Source: Acetobacteraceae bacterium (GTDB lineage Bacteria > Pseudomonadota > Alphaproteobacteria > Acetobacterales > Acetobacteraceae). From it: 64,000 nucleotides of DNA. The notes beneath the pieces are model-generated. The model had not been told where the DNA came from, searched no databases, and saw nothing but the letters and a program-made list of their open reading frames with translations. Positions 42,189 to 52,548 of the stretch are shown piece by piece. The translations under genes were made by a program, and so were the position numbers. The first letter of the stretch is position 1. Every line of letters begins with the position of its first letter. The DNA lies in contig JANXTL010000228.1 in assembly GCA_025352375.1 (NCBI GenBank), positions 1 to 64,000 of the forward strand, given 5' to 3'.

Positions 42189-43297
42189 ACCTCGCGGTTA
42201 CACTTTCTTTCTATATCGCCCGCCAGTTCATGAGCGCGACGATCTCGATGCTGATGGCGCTATCGGGGCTGGTGGCTATGTTCGACTTCATCGAACTCCT
42301 CCGCCGCTCTGCCAGCCGGCCAGAGGCTACATTTGGGCTGGTCAGTCAGATCGCCGCGCTGCGCCTGCCTTATATCGCGGTGGAAATCCTGCCCTTCGCC
42401 ATTCTTCTTGGCGGCATACTTTGCTTCTGGCGGCTCACACGATCGTCCGAACTGATCGTGGCGCGCGCCGCCGGCATTTCGGCATGGGAGTTCCTGGCAG
42501 CACCGACGCTTTGCGCCATGCTGTTCGGTGCGGTCGCCACCGCGGGGATAAGCCCCGTGTCCTCGGTGATGCTCGCTCGGGCGGAAGCAATGGACAATGC
42601 GTTTCTCCGCAATGGAGGAGGCCCGTTGGCCCTGCACGGCGGAGAACTATGGTTGCGTCAGGCGGATCGCGCACTCAACCCGCAGGGCATTGCGATCATT
42701 CATGCCCATGGCGTCGAGCTGCACGACACCCAACTGACCGCGCGGGATGTCAGTGTGTTCCGGCTCGACGCCGGGGACCACCTGCTTTCGCGCATCGAGG
42801 CTGCTCGAGCGACGCTGGCTCGTGGTAACTGGGATCTCGAGGACGCCCGCTCCATTGGTCCCGATCGGCTACCCGAAGCACCGCACCGAGTCGCTCTGCC
42901 GACCGACCTGACCGTCGGCCGCGTGCAGGACAGTTTCGCCTCTCCGGATACATTGTCGGTGTGGACGCTTCCGGACTTCATCGGCTTGTTGGAGCGGTCC
43001 GGGTTCTCCTCCATTCGTCACCGGTTACACTTCCAGGCCCTATTGGCGCTGCCCTTACTGACAGCGACCATGGCGCTTGTGTCGGCTGGTTTCTCAATGC
43101 GGCCGGCCCGCCGCGGCGGCGTGGCGCGCATGATCGGAGGCGGTGTCGCGACCGGCTTCGCACTGTTTTTGGTTTCCAAGGTCGCGGCGGAATTCGGCCA
43201 GTCAGGTGCCCTGCCGGTGATCCTCGCCGCTTGGGCACCAGCCTTGTCGGGTTTGATGCTCGCGGTCGCCCTATTGCTGCATACGGAAGACGGTTGA
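42185..43297 (+). CDS. lptG: LPS export ABC transporter permease LptG
   Basis: FYIARQFMSATISMLMALSGLVAMFDFIELLRR; ATGA overlap with lptF. Confidence 0.92.
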   Translation: MNLAVTLSFYIARQFMSATISMLMALSGLVAMFDFIELLRRSASRPEATFGLVSQIAALRLPYIAVEILPFAILLGGILCFWRLTRSSELIVARAAGISAWEFLAAPTLCAMLFGAVATAGISPVSSVMLARAEAMDNAFLRNGGGPLALHGGELWLRQADRALNPQGIAIIHAHGVELHDTQLTARDVSVFRLDAGDHLLSRIEAARATLARGNWDLEDARSIGPDRLPEAPHRVALPTDLTVGRVQDSFASPDTLSVWTLPDFIGLLERSGFSSIRHRLHFQALLALPLLTATMALVSAGFSMRPARRGGVARMIGGGVATGFALFLVSKVAAEFGQSGALPVILAAWAPALSGLMLAVALLLHTEDG

Positions 43298-43299
43298 CC

Positions 43300-45537
43300 A
43301 TGCAACGCCGGTTCAAGTTCCGTCACGTCTGTGCGATGGGCGTCCTGGTCGCCTTCGGGATGGTCATGGCACCGACCGCGCCGCTGCTCGCGCAGCTACA
43401 CCTGCCGCCGGGCGCCGGCGGCGGCGACGGTTCGACGAACGCGCCGGTTACCTTCACCGCCGATCAGGTGGAGTACGACCGCGAACATTCGCTGGTCATC
43501 GCCCGCGGCGCAGTCGAAGCCTGGCAGAACGAGCATGTACTCCGGGCGGACGAGGTCACCTTCAACCGGGAAACCGGTGTCGCGACCGCTAATGGACATG
43601 TCGTGATCCTGGAGCCCGACGGACAGATAATGTACGCCGCATCGGCTGAATTGACCAATAATATGCGGGACGGTGTTCTGCGCGGCATGAGCGCCCGACT
43701 CGCCCAGAACGGGCGCATGGCGGCCAACGGTGCGCGGCGCACCGACGCTTTGATCAACGAACTCTCGAGGGTCGTCTATTCGTCCTGCGATTTGTGTCTC
43801 ACGGATCCTACCAAGGCGCCTTTGTGGCAAATCCGCGCCCGTAGCGCGGTGCAAGACGTCGAGCACAAAATGATCGAGTACCGGGACGCGACGGTGGAGA
43901 TGTTCGGCCTGCCGGTCGCTTATTTCCCGATCCTGGCGGCGCCCGATCCCTCGGTGCCGCGCCGCAGCGGATTCATGATGCCGTGGCTTGGCAATTCATC
44001 GGCTCTGGGCGCCTTCGGTACGGTTCCGTATTACTGGGCGATCGACGATCAATCGGATGCCACCTTCGTCCCGATGTTAACGACGAAGACTGGCCCGCAA
44101 GGTGACGTCCAGTACCGCCGGGCGTTTAATAACGGCACGCTGCTTCTGAATGTGTCCGCGGGATATGTCGCGAATGCGTTGCAGGGCAGCATTGTCGCTC
44201 GCGGGCAATTTACGTACGACGATACCTGGCGTTGGGGATTCGACATCAATCGGGCATCGTCCATCGTTTACCTGCGGGATTTCCACACCGGTTTGGACTT
44301 GCAAGGCTCCCTCAATCTGTTGCCGAGCACGCTCTACGTCGAAGGTTTTGGCCAGGGCGCGTACACCCGTTTTGAGGTCATTTCCTACCAAAGTCTGTCC
44401 ACGACAGTGACGGCCAACCGTTTGCCGCTCGTGGCCCCGCGCTATCAGTACAGCTATTTCGGCCAGCCCGATCGGTGGGGCGGCCGGTTATCGCTGGACG
44501 TGGCGGCGTTCAATATCGTACGTGGCGACGGCACCGACACGCGGCGCGCGAGCCTGATCGCGAACTGGGAGCGGCCGGTGACCGGTGCTCTTGGCGACCG
44601 GTGGAAATTCACCCTGCACGGCGACATCGCGGCGTACGACGCGACGCAAGACAACAACCAGCCGAACTTTGGGCAGGTTGGCAGAATCGATACAGCGCGC
44701 GGCCTGCCGCAAATCGCGATCGATTGGCGCTGGCCGTTTGCCCGCGACTCCGGCAGCTGGGGCACCCAGGTGATCGAGCCGATGGCACAGGTCATTCTCG
44801 CCCCGCGAACCGGTAACAGCCAGCTTTTCCGTATACCCAATGAGGACAGTCTCGATTTCGATTTCAGCGATGCGAACCTGTTCGGGTTCAACCGCTTTCC
44901 CGGCATCGACCGGCAGGAGGGCGGCACGAGGCTTAACGTGGCGATCCACGCTGCGTGGTACCTGGATGGCACCACATTCGATGGGTTGGTGGGGCAGTCC
45001 TACCGGACCTACAAGGACGACCTGTTCCCCGCCGTATCTGGGTTGCACAATCGGGTGTCGGATATCGTCGCGCGCGGCACTTTCGCCCCGGCCAAGTGGC
45101 TGGACCTGACCTACCGAACCCGCCTCGATGCGAAGTCCGGTGCGACACGAATGGTCGATGCCACGACGTCCATTGGCACGCCTCGCTTGCGCATCACCAG
45201 CGGTTACACCTATTCGGTGTTTAATTCCTATTCGTATTACGCCCAAGCGGCACCGCCGCCGGCAAGTTCGCAGTTCTATAGCCCGCGCAATGAGGTAAGC
45301 CTCACGGCGTCCTCGACCTGGGGCAAGTACCGGATTACCGCATTTGCTCGGCGCAACCTGGCAACGAACCAGATGGTCGCATTCGGCGGCGATCTGATCT
45401 ATGAGGACGAGTGCTTCATCTTGGATTTGAAGTTCAATCGTCGCTATACGACCTACCTCTATGAAAACGGTGCCACCACCCTGTTGCTGCAATTCACCTT
45501 CAAGACGGTCGGGCAGTTCGGATACCGAGCCCTATGA
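43300..45537 (+). CDS. lptD: LPS assembly outer-membrane protein LptD
   Basis: OstA-like N-term (VTFTADQVEYDREHSLVIARGAVE) and LptD barrel; follows lptFG. Confidence 0.92.
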   Translation: MQRRFKFRHVCAMGVLVAFGMVMAPTAPLLAQLHLPPGAGGGDGSTNAPVTFTADQVEYDREHSLVIARGAVEAWQNEHVLRADEVTFNRETGVATANGHVVILEPDGQIMYAASAELTNNMRDGVLRGMSARLAQNGRMAANGARRTDALINELSRVVYSSCDLCLTDPTKAPLWQIRARSAVQDVEHKMIEYRDATVEMFGLPVAYFPILAAPDPSVPRRSGFMMPWLGNSSALGAFGTVPYYWAIDDQSDATFVPMLTTKTGPQGDVQYRRAFNNGTLLLNVSAGYVANALQGSIVARGQFTYDDTWRWGFDINRASSIVYLRDFHTGLDLQGSLNLLPSTLYVEGFGQGAYTRFEVISYQSLSTTVTANRLPLVAPRYQYSYFGQPDRWGGRLSLDVAAFNIVRGDGTDTRRASLIANWERPVTGALGDRWKFTLHGDIAAYDATQDNNQPNFGQVGRIDTARGLPQIAIDWRWPFARDSGSWGTQVIEPMAQVILAPRTGNSQLFRIPNEDSLDFDFSDANLFGFNRFPGIDRQEGGTRLNVAIHAAWYLDGTTFDGLVGQSYRTYKDDLFPAVSGLHNRVSDIVARGTFAPAKWLDLTYRTRLDAKSGATRMVDATTSIGTPRLRITSGYTYSVFNSYSYYAQAAPPPASSQFYSPRNEVSLTASSTWGKYRITAFARRNLATNQMVAFGGDLIYEDECFILDLKFNRRYTTYLYENGATTLLLQFTFKTVGQFGYRAL

Positions 45538-45550
45538 CGGTCGACAAATC

Positions 45551-46918
45551 ATGAGATTGGAAACCCCAGGCATGTCGCGTGCGTTCGCCGCATCTTGTTT
45601 CGTTGCCACCGTCCGCCCGCTGGCGATGGTGGGGCTAACCTTGGGCCTTTTGGCCACGATGGTGCAGGCCAACGCCGCAGCCCCGCCGGCCACGACGGCG
45701 CCGCCGCCGGGTATACGGATCGTCGCGGTCGTGGATGGCGATGTCATTACCAATAGCGACGTGGAAAGCCGCACACGACTCTTTGCGATGTCGACGGGCC
45801 TGGCATTGGCGTCCGACACGATCGACCGCTTGCGGCCGCAGATCGTCCGTCAACTGGTCGATGAACGTCTGCGCATCCACGCCGCCCGCAACGCGAAAAT
45901 TGTCGTCTCCGATAAGGACATCGGTGCGGCGATTCGGGAGATCGAGCAACGCAACAACATGGCTCCCGGCATGCTGCGCCAGAAGCTCGCGGGCGTGGGC
46001 GTCAGTCAGCGGACCCTTGTCGACCAGATACGGGCGCAACTTGGCTGGACTCAGTTGCTGCGCGCTTTGCTGGCCGATAAAGTCAACGTCAGTAATGCCG
46101 AAGCCGATGAGCAGCTGCGTCTGAGGGCGCAGGTCGCGGGGCAGGAGGAATACCGGGTCGGTGAAATCTTCGTCCCCATCGATGACCCAGCCAACACCGC
46201 CGACGCGCAGCGTTTCGCCGAGACCGTCATCCAGAAACTGCGCTCGGGTGCGCCCTTCCCGCTGGTTGCCGCACAATTCAGCCAGACTCAAAGTGCGCTC
46301 GAAGGTGGGGAGCGCGGGTGGGTCCAAATCAACCAAATGGACCCTGAAGTCGCCGCCCTGGTGAAGAGCATGCCGGTTGGCGCGATCAGCAACCCCGTCA
46401 AGGTCGTTGGCGGGTTCAGCATCGTGACTTTGCAGGGCAAGCGCGCGGTGGGAAAGGATCTTGCGACAGCGGTGACGTTGCGGCAGGTGTTCGTGGCTTT
46501 CGCGACGCCCCTCAATCCTCAGGCACCGACAGAGCAGCAACGCCAAGCGGTGGAAAAAGCGCGCAGCCTGGCGGCCAGCGCACATAATTGCGCCGAGTTG
46601 GAAGCGGCCGCGAAAGGGGTTAACGACGCGAATCACCCGGTGGACCCAGGGGAGCTGCGGTTGGAGAGCGTGAGCCCGCCGCCATTCCGCCAGATGCTGA
46701 CGACGCTGCCGATCGGAAAGGCGAGCCAACCGCTGGTCGCCGGCGATGGGGTGGCGGTGATGATGGTTTGCTCCCGTGAGTCCAAGAGCATGGTCACCCT
46801 CAGCCGGCAGGACATTCAACGTCAGATCGTGTCCGACCGGGTGGAACTGCTATCGCGTCAAATGCTGCGTGACATGCACCGGGGCGCGAACATCGAAATC
46901 CGCGGGCGCGGCGTCTGA
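45551..46918 (+). CDS. surA: SurA-like periplasmic peptidyl-prolyl isomerase
   Basis: IVAVVDGDVITNSDVESRTRL; parvulin domains. Confidence 0.9.
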   Translation: MRLETPGMSRAFAASCFVATVRPLAMVGLTLGLLATMVQANAAAPPATTAPPPGIRIVAVVDGDVITNSDVESRTRLFAMSTGLALASDTIDRLRPQIVRQLVDERLRIHAARNAKIVVSDKDIGAAIREIEQRNNMAPGMLRQKLAGVGVSQRTLVDQIRAQLGWTQLLRALLADKVNVSNAEADEQLRLRAQVAGQEEYRVGEIFVPIDDPANTADAQRFAETVIQKLRSGAPFPLVAAQFSQTQSALEGGERGWVQINQMDPEVAALVKSMPVGAISNPVKVVGGFSIVTLQGKRAVGKDLATAVTLRQVFVAFATPLNPQAPTEQQRQAVEKARSLAASAHNCAELEAAAKGVNDANHPVDPGELRLESVSPPPFRQMLTTLPIGKASQPLVAGDGVAVMMVCSRESKSMVTLSRQDIQRQIVSDRVELLSRQMLRDMHRGANIEIRGRGV

Positions 46919-47724
46919 CCGACCGGCCGCCGCTGCGGGACGTTATTAGCCGCCACGGGCTGGACGCCCGGCGGTCCCTCGGACAGCATTTTCTGTTGGA
47001 TGGGAACCTGACCGCACGCATCGCGCGCGCGGCGGGCGACCTCGCGGGACGACATGCAATCGAGGTCGGACCCGGACCGGGCGGATTGACGCGGGCGTTG
47101 CTGGATTCGCCGGCGGCGGATGTGACGGTGGTCGAGGTTGACGACCGTTCGATCGCGATCATGCACGAACTCGCGGAGACCGAGGGCGGGCGGCTGCGCG
47201 TGGTTGCCGGCGACGCGCTGCGCATGGACCTGACCGCATTGGTGCCCGCGCCGCGGCATATCGTGGCCAATCTGCCTTATAATATCGCCTCGCCACTGCT
47301 TGTCGGGTGGCTGCGGCAGGGCAGTGCCTGGGAACGCCTGACGCTTATGTTCCAGCAGGAGGTGGCGGAACGTATCTGCGCCGCGCCTGGGACCAGCGCC
47401 TACGGACGGCTTTCGGTGCTGGCGCAGTGGGTCGCCGATGTGGACATCATGGTGCGACTGCCGCCGGATGCCTTCGTGCCGCCGCCGAAAGTATGGTCGG
47501 CGGTCGTGGGTTTCACGCCGCATGCTGAACAGCCCCCGGCTGAGCTGTTCTCCCAGATGGAACGGCTGACGGCCGCGGCTTTCGGGCAGCGCCGCAAAAT
47601 GTTGCGCGGATCGTTGAAGCCGCTGGGCGGGGAGGCGCTGCTGGATCGCGCCGGCATCGCGGCGGACAGGCGGGCGGAGACGCTGAGCGTGGCGGAGTTT
47701 GATCGGTTGCTGCGGTTGTTGTAA
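46915..47724 (+). CDS. rsmA: 16S rRNA dimethyladenosine transferase (KsgA/RsmA), apparent CTG start
   Basis: LTDRPPLRDVISRHGLDARRSLGQHFLLDGNL...EVGPGPGGLT...NLPYNIASPLL. Confidence 0.9.
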   Translation: MTDRPPLRDVISRHGLDARRSLGQHFLLDGNLTARIARAAGDLAGRHAIEVGPGPGGLTRALLDSPAADVTVVEVDDRSIAIMHELAETEGGRLRVVAGDALRMDLTALVPAPRHIVANLPYNIASPLLVGWLRQGSAWERLTLMFQQEVAERICAAPGTSAYGRLSVLAQWVADVDIMVRLPPDAFVPPPKVWSAVVGFTPHAEQPPAELFSQMERLTAAAFGQRRKMLRGSLKPLGGEALLDRAGIAADRRAETLSVAEFDRLLRLL

Positions 47725-47729
47725 GGCGA

Positions 47730-47966
47730 ATGCCCGGTAGTTTCTTCGACACCAACGTCCATTTGTATCTCGCCTCCGACGACCGGTCGAAAGCCGGCCG
47801 CGCGGAGGATATCCTGCGGCCGGGCGGCACGACCAGCGTTCCGGTGCTCAACGAGATTACGAATGTGGCCCGACGCAAGATGCGGCTTTCCTGGACGGAT
47901 ACGCACGACGGCATGGTCATCGAAGGACGGCTCCGGATCGTCAATCCGTTTAGCAAGGCGCCTTGA
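47730..47966 (+). pseudogene. PIN-domain (VapC-like) toxin with in-frame internal deletion
   Basis: N-term FFDTNVHLYLASDD...VLNEITNVARRKMRLSW joined to C-term DGMVIEGRLRIVNPF. Confidence 0.65.
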
Positions 47967-48893
47967 TCAGGCGCCGGTTCGGAACACCGCCTTTCCAGCA
48001 ATGCGGCGCGACCGCAGAGCCTCGGCCACTTCGGTGAAGTCGGCCCAGCTGCGTTCCGAGCCGATCGACGGCTGCAGATGACCGTTCGCGATCATCGAGA
48101 CCAGCAGCGCCAGGTCGGGCGCGAATTTATCTTCCGGCTCCGACGTGAAATAGAAGAAGCTCTGGATGCGGGCGTTCTGGGCGCCGCGGAAGTCACCGAA
48201 ACCGATGGCGGATTCGGTCGCGGCTGAATTGCCATAGACCGCGACCGTGCCGCGCGGTTCGATCAATTTCAGGGCGGTGGATAAGGACGCGCCGCCGCCG
48301 GACTCCAGGATCAACCAATAGCGGCCGGGTGCGTTCTCGATGCCCTCGACGACCTCGGACGCGCCCAGCGCGGCCAAGCCGGTGGCGCGACTGGCATGCC
48401 CCACCACGGCGGTGACATGGGCACCCGAATGGGCGGCGATCTGCACCGCCAGGGTCCCGACGCCGCCAGCCGCGCCGGTTATCAACACCCGCCGTCCCAC
48501 GATCGCGCCGCCCAGCCGAACGCACCGCAGCGCCGTGAGGCCGGCGACCGGCAGGGTGCAGGCCTGTGCGAAGCTGACATTGTCGGGCAACACCGCCATT
48601 CGATGCCCCTCGACCGCCGCCAGTTCGGCCCAGCCGCGTTCATCGGTCAGCGCGACAACCCGCGATCCCACGGGCGCGCCGCTGCCATCGGCCGCGGCTT
48701 GCACCACAACCCCCGCGATATCCTGGCCGGGGATCCAGCCAACGCCATTACGGACGATGGAGTGCAGTTCCCCCCGGTTCAGGGCGAACGCTTTCACCGC
48801 CACCAGCGCCCGATGCGGTGTCGGCACGGGATCGGCCACGTCCCGCACCGCCATCGGCGCCGCGGGATCGAGGGTCGTAACCAGCGCTTTCAT
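47967..48893 (-). CDS. Zinc-free quinone-oxidoreductase-like MDR protein
   Basis: VLITGAAGGVGTLAVQIAAHSGA; start at the Met of MKALVTTLDP. Confidence 0.87.
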   Translation of the reverse strand: MKALVTTLDPAAPMAVRDVADPVPTPHRALVAVKAFALNRGELHSIVRNGVGWIPGQDIAGVVVQAAADGSGAPVGSRVVALTDERGWAELAAVEGHRMAVLPDNVSFAQACTLPVAGLTALRCVRLGGAIVGRRVLITGAAGGVGTLAVQIAAHSGAHVTAVVGHASRATGLAALGASEVVEGIENAPGRYWLILESGGGASLSTALKLIEPRGTVAVYGNSAATESAIGFGDFRGAQNARIQSFFYFTSEPEDKFAPDLALLVSMIANGHLQPSIGSERSWADFTEVAEALRSRRIAGKAVFRTGA

Positions 48894-49876
48894 AGTGGTT
48901 CGCCGGCGAAGAACCGGCGCGGATTGTCGTCGAGCATCGAGAAAATCTCCGCGTCCGTCAGACCGCGATCGCGCAGCATCGGCACGAAATCGGTGAACAG
49001 ATAGGTGTACGGCGGCGGCCAAATGCCCTCGGTTTTCATCGCGTCGATCTTTGCTTGTTCCGCTGGCGAGATCTGGCGGGCCAATTTGCCGAACCAGCCG
49101 CAATGCCGGTCCTGCGACATCATGATCTGCGCCCGATGCCCCTCCCGCACCAATTTCACCAGATTATCCGCTCGGGTTTCATCCGGCATGAAACGGTGCA
49201 GCCCGATGCGGTCGAAGCCGATGTAAACCCCGGCGTCCACGACGCGCTTGTGGTAGGCGGGATCGGCATTGCCGCAGCAATGGCCGATCAGACATTTGTG
49301 CGGCGCGACCCCGTTGCTGGCGAAAGCGGCGATCTGATCGGGTGCGCCGAACCCATCCTGCGTATGCGTAATGATCGGCACGCCGGTTGCTTTTTGTGCC
49401 ATGGACGCGGCATCGAGGAATTTCATTTCCAGCGGCGTGATCGCGGGCGCGCCTGTTGCCACCTTGATCGCACCGGCCCGCACGCCCGTGGTGCCGATGC
49501 CTTTTTCGATCTCCCGGATATAGAGTTCCGCGATTTCCTCGGTGGTGCGCGGACGCCAATAGATCGGCAGGCCCATTGCTTCGAAATAGAACCCGGTGGT
49601 GCAGACCACGTTCATTTCCGATTTCTCGGCGATTTCCTTCATCAGCGCGGCGTCGCGGCCGAGTTCGATGGGGCAGGGGTCGACGAAGGTGCGGACCCCG
49701 TGGACCACCCGCAGTTCGGTCAAGCGCTTCACCGCTTCTTCGACGAAACCGGCGCGGTCGAAGCTGACCCCGGAGTCGTACTCGGCGCCGGCGAAGGCGA
49801 TATAAAGATGCTCGTGCATCAGGGTGCGGCCGAGGTCTTTGAGGGCGATGGGGCCGGTTACGGTTTGGACGGACAT
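48890..49876 (-). CDS. Phosphotriesterase-family amidohydrolase
   Basis: LMHEHLYI; PIITHTQ; CLIGHCCGNAD; DRIGLHRF. Confidence 0.87.
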   Translation of the reverse strand: MSVQTVTGPIALKDLGRTLMHEHLYIAFAGAEYDSGVSFDRAGFVEEAVKRLTELRVVHGVRTFVDPCPIELGRDAALMKEIAEKSEMNVVCTTGFYFEAMGLPIYWRPRTTEEIAELYIREIEKGIGTTGVRAGAIKVATGAPAITPLEMKFLDAASMAQKATGVPIITHTQDGFGAPDQIAAFASNGVAPHKCLIGHCCGNADPAYHKRVVDAGVYIGFDRIGLHRFMPDETRADNLVKLVREGHRAQIMMSQDRHCGWFGKLARQISPAEQAKIDAMKTEGIWPPPYTYLFTDFVPMLRDRGLTDAEIFSMLDDNPRRFFAGEPL

Positions 49877-49890
49877 TCGATTATTCCCAA

Positions 49891-51441
49891 TCAGATTGTT
49901 GTGTCTGTAATGCCTTGCCACAAACGCCGAGCCTCGCCGCGCAGATCGTTTTGGATACGGGGTTCGGTGTCGAGCAACAATGTTGCTCGTTCGGAGGAAT
50001 TATATGTCGGCCAGTACGGTATCGTTTCGTTATTTGGGTTGCCAAACCGAGCAAAGGCGATCCAAGTGGATGCCATGGTTGCGGCGACCTTGCGGGCACC
50101 GGGGCTGAGGTCGGTGGCGTTGGTCAGGTCGATCGTATCGAAACAGAATGGCACGTCCAAAGCGTGCGGCGCACCGAGGCGGCCTGCGAACAAGGGTGTT
50201 TCCCACTCAAAGGAATACATCCACACCGGGGCTTTGCCTTGTGCGGCCTTACGCTGCGCCACGGCCAGGGAACGGATGCGGAAATTAGAATCCGTCGTCG
50301 CCGCGATCAATCGCTGCGCTGGATTATCGCTTGGATACAGGCGGCGGTATGTGTCGATCACTGTATCGGTGTGACGGCCGGCGATGGGGAACAGGCGATC
50401 GCGAGCCTGCGACTCCAGCAACGTGCGGTGCCAGATCGGATCGATCGTGGCATAGAAGCTGGTCATCTCGTTCTTCATGTCGCCAATCAACAGCGGAATG
50501 TCGGCGGACAGCGGGGAGGCGTCGGGGGCGAACGGATCGCGGGGCAGAACGTCGCCGTCCACCACGGGGCCGAAGGCGTAACGGTCGAACAGCGGCCGTT
50601 GCGGCGGACCATGCTCCTTGGTCGCCGGGCCGACGACGGCCAGCAGTTGTTCTGCCGGCAGGCTTTGCAGCTTCCCCAGGTCGTTCCGCGTGACACCGAG
50701 TTTCTTCAGCACGATATCCGCCAACTTCGCCGCCCGCTCGGGGCGGCCCAACACGACGGAGGCGCCGCTCTGGATGATCGCTTTGTGGAACAAGCCGCGT
50801 GCCAGCGGCATGGTCATCAGCGTCGAAACCTTTCCGCCGCCGCCGGACTCGCCAAAGATCGTGACGTTTCCGGGGTCGCCGCCGAATGAGGAAATATTGT
50901 CACGCACCCATTCCAGTGCCGCGACCAGATCCAGCACGCCGGCATTGCTGGAACGCGCGTATTCCGGCCCCCAAATCTCGGCCAGATGCAGATGCGCGAA
51001 AATGTTCAGGCGGTGGTTCACCGTCACCACCACCACGTCTCCTCGGTTGCACAGGCGGGAGCCCTGCTGCCGGTCGGAATTCGCCGACCCGTAGGAGAAC
51101 GCGCCGCCGTGCAGCCACACCATCACCGGGCGTTTGCCGGTCTGGCCGGGCGTCCAGACGTTCAGGGTCAGGCAATCCTCGGTCTCCGCCGCGGAGTCGG
51201 TGGCGCCCGAGAAATTCGCCAGTTCGGGGCGGGTCGCCGCGCGTAGTCCGGCCTGCGGTGCGCGGCTGGTGTACGCGATGGCATCGCGCACCCCCGCCCA
51301 TGGCATTGGTTTTTTCGGCGGCAGGAAGCGGTTCGCGCCAGCGGTGGAGGCGCCGTAGGGCACGGACTTATAAGCCTGCACGCCCTCTATAAGAGTACCT
51401 TGGATTTTACCGGCGGCAGTTTCGGCGACGATCGCGGTCAT
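49891..51441 (-). CDS. Type-B carboxylesterase/lipase
   Basis: TIFGESGGGGKVSTLM; EDCLTLNVWTP. Confidence 0.9.
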   Translation of the reverse strand: MTAIVAETAAGKIQGTLIEGVQAYKSVPYGASTAGANRFLPPKKPMPWAGVRDAIAYTSRAPQAGLRAATRPELANFSGATDSAAETEDCLTLNVWTPGQTGKRPVMVWLHGGAFSYGSANSDRQQGSRLCNRGDVVVVTVNHRLNIFAHLHLAEIWGPEYARSSNAGVLDLVAALEWVRDNISSFGGDPGNVTIFGESGGGGKVSTLMTMPLARGLFHKAIIQSGASVVLGRPERAAKLADIVLKKLGVTRNDLGKLQSLPAEQLLAVVGPATKEHGPPQRPLFDRYAFGPVVDGDVLPRDPFAPDASPLSADIPLLIGDMKNEMTSFYATIDPIWHRTLLESQARDRLFPIAGRHTDTVIDTYRRLYPSDNPAQRLIAATTDSNFRIRSLAVAQRKAAQGKAPVWMYSFEWETPLFAGRLGAPHALDVPFCFDTIDLTNATDLSPGARKVAATMASTWIAFARFGNPNNETIPYWPTYNSSERATLLLDTEPRIQNDLRGEARRLWQGITDTTI

Positions 51442-51501
51442 TGTTTGCTCCCCTGGACGGTTCGCGGCAGCATGCCCGCTCCGGCCGAACGGAGGCAACC
51501 C

Positions 51502-52500
51502 ATGAACAATCACCGCATCCTGCTCACGGAACGACCCACCGGGATCCCGGGCCCAGAGCATTTTCAGGCGGATGTGGAACCGGTGCGCCCGCCCGGATCG
51601 GGGGAGATCGTGGTTGCCACGCGCTACATCTCCATCGATCCCGCGATGCGGTCATGGATCGGGGTTGGTCCGTCCTATGTGCGCCAGGTGGAGATCGGGC
51701 AACCGATGCGGGCCGGCGGGATCGGGCAGGTGGTGGAAAGCCGCGCCGCTGGGTTCGCGGTCGGGGATTGGGTGCAGGGGCGGACGGGTTGGCAATCGCA
51801 CCCGACATTGCGCGGCGACCAGACCCAGAACCTGGATCTTTCGGTGGGCACAATCGAGGATTGGGCCGGCCCCTTGGGAACCTCCGCTTTGACCGCCTAT
51901 TTCGGTCTGCGGGATGTCGGCGCGCTGCGGCCGGGGGAGACCGTGTTGGTGTCCGGCGCTGCCGGAGGGGTGGGGCAGATCGCCTGTCAGATCGCTCTGA
52001 TAGAAGCCTGCCGCGTCATTGGCATCGCCGGCGGGGCGGACAAGTGCGCCTACCTCCGGGACAGGCTGAAACTGGACGCGGTCATCGACTACAAGGCCGA
52101 ACCCGATATCGCGGCCGCGATGCGGCGTGCGTGCCCGGAGGGGGTGGACGTCTATTTCGACAATGTCGGGGGCGAAATCCTCGACGCCGCTCTGACCGCT
52201 CTGCGCATGGGGGCGCGCGTGGTGAGCTGCGGCCGCATCTCCCAGGCCGGCGCTACGGAACAGTACGGTGTGAAAAACCTCGGCGCGCTTGGCGGCAAAC
52301 GCGTGCGCATGCAGGGATTTCTGGTGTTCGACTACCACGACCGATACGCCGAGGCGCGGGCGTGGCTGACGCACCATTTGCGCGCCGGTCGCCTGCGACA
52401 GAAGCTGCATGTGGTAGAGGGGCTGGATCGGGCCCCCGAAGCGCTGGCGATGCTGTTCAGCGGCGGCAATACCGGTAAGCTGGTCGTCGGTGTCGGCTGA
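51502..52500 (+). CDS. NADP-dependent MDR oxidoreductase (CurA-like)
   Basis: YISIDPAMRSWI; VSGAAGGVGQIACQIA; VDVYFDNVGGEILDAAL. Confidence 0.9.
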   Translation: MNNHRILLTERPTGIPGPEHFQADVEPVRPPGSGEIVVATRYISIDPAMRSWIGVGPSYVRQVEIGQPMRAGGIGQVVESRAAGFAVGDWVQGRTGWQSHPTLRGDQTQNLDLSVGTIEDWAGPLGTSALTAYFGLRDVGALRPGETVLVSGAAGGVGQIACQIALIEACRVIGIAGGADKCAYLRDRLKLDAVIDYKAEPDIAAAMRRACPEGVDVYFDNVGGEILDAALTALRMGARVVSCGRISQAGATEQYGVKNLGALGGKRVRMQGFLVFDYHDRYAEARAWLTHHLRAGRLRQKLHVVEGLDRAPEALAMLFSGGNTGKLVVGVG

Positions 52501-52548
52501 GCCGAACGCTGTCTTGCTGCGCCGCACAAATTGAGTCAGCATGCCGCT

